Below are positions 39,527 to 39,628 of a stretch of 39,628 nt of DNA, piece after piece. The number at the start of each line of letters is the position of its first letter. The first letter of the stretch is position 1. A model generated the notes under the pieces. It ran no database searches. It worked only from the letters and a program-made list of their open reading frames with translations, and was not told the DNA's origin. The DNA comes from Mariprofundales bacterium (GTDB taxonomy: Bacteria > Pseudomonadota > Zetaproteobacteria > Mariprofundales > J009): positions 1 to 39,628 of the forward strand of contig JAUZRF010000013.1 of the NCBI GenBank assembly GCA_030950645.1, given 5' to 3'. Made by a program: the position numbers and the translations under genes.

Positions 39527-39628
39527 ATGACAAGTACCCAGCAACGCGCCCAACTGCAACGCCAAATTTGGCAAATTGCCAATGATGTTCGTGGCTCAGT
39601 TGATGGCTGGGATTTTAAGCAGTATGTG
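39527..39628 (+). CDS. hsdM: Type I restriction-modification DNA methyltransferase subunit HsdM (5' end, runs off window)
   Basis: MTSTQQRAQLQRQIWQIANDVRGSVDGWDFKQYV, typical HsdM N-terminus. Confidence 0.8.
   Translation, partial: MTSTQQRAQLQRQIWQIANDVRGSVDGWDFKQYV

Overview
Chromosomal window of about 39.6 kb, most likely from a gammaproteobacterium-like proteobacterium. (1) Minus strand, 0.6-8.9 kb: an atypical periplasmic nitrate reductase (Nap) locus with diheme cytochrome c, napA, napG, napH, a YtkA-like protein, a polyferredoxin and napF; no napB, napC or napD is visible. (2) Plus strand, 9.1-18.3 kb: a nearly complete molybdenum-cofactor and molybdate-uptake cluster (moaA, mop, modABC, moaCDE, mobBA, moeA, mog) ending in an alginate-export-type porin. 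(3) An AmmeMemoRadiSam trio (Memo, AMMECR1, AmrS radical SAM) joined by ATGA overlaps. (4) Housekeeping genes: dgkA, GT4 glycosyltransferase, LpxH-like phosphoesterase, RhlE-like helicase, grpE-dnaK-dnaJ-dapB-argC, gamma-carbonic anhydrase, ppx/gppA, gluQ, pepN. (5) A degraded tyrosine recombinase followed by the 5' end of hsdM. The most unusual signal is a family of roughly 13 dispersed, intergenic, imperfectly palindromic elements with GTAACTACTCAG / CTGAGTAGTTAC ends (121-bp core, about 152-156-bp extended form), on average one per ~3 kb. One copy has a perfect 8-bp target duplication, and removing it restores an ATGA stop/start overlap between the carbonic anhydrase gene and ppx. This makes the family a high-copy MITE that shapes gene ends. 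A second palindrome with the same termini but a different interior lies at 377-496. No transposase that could mobilise them is in the window.
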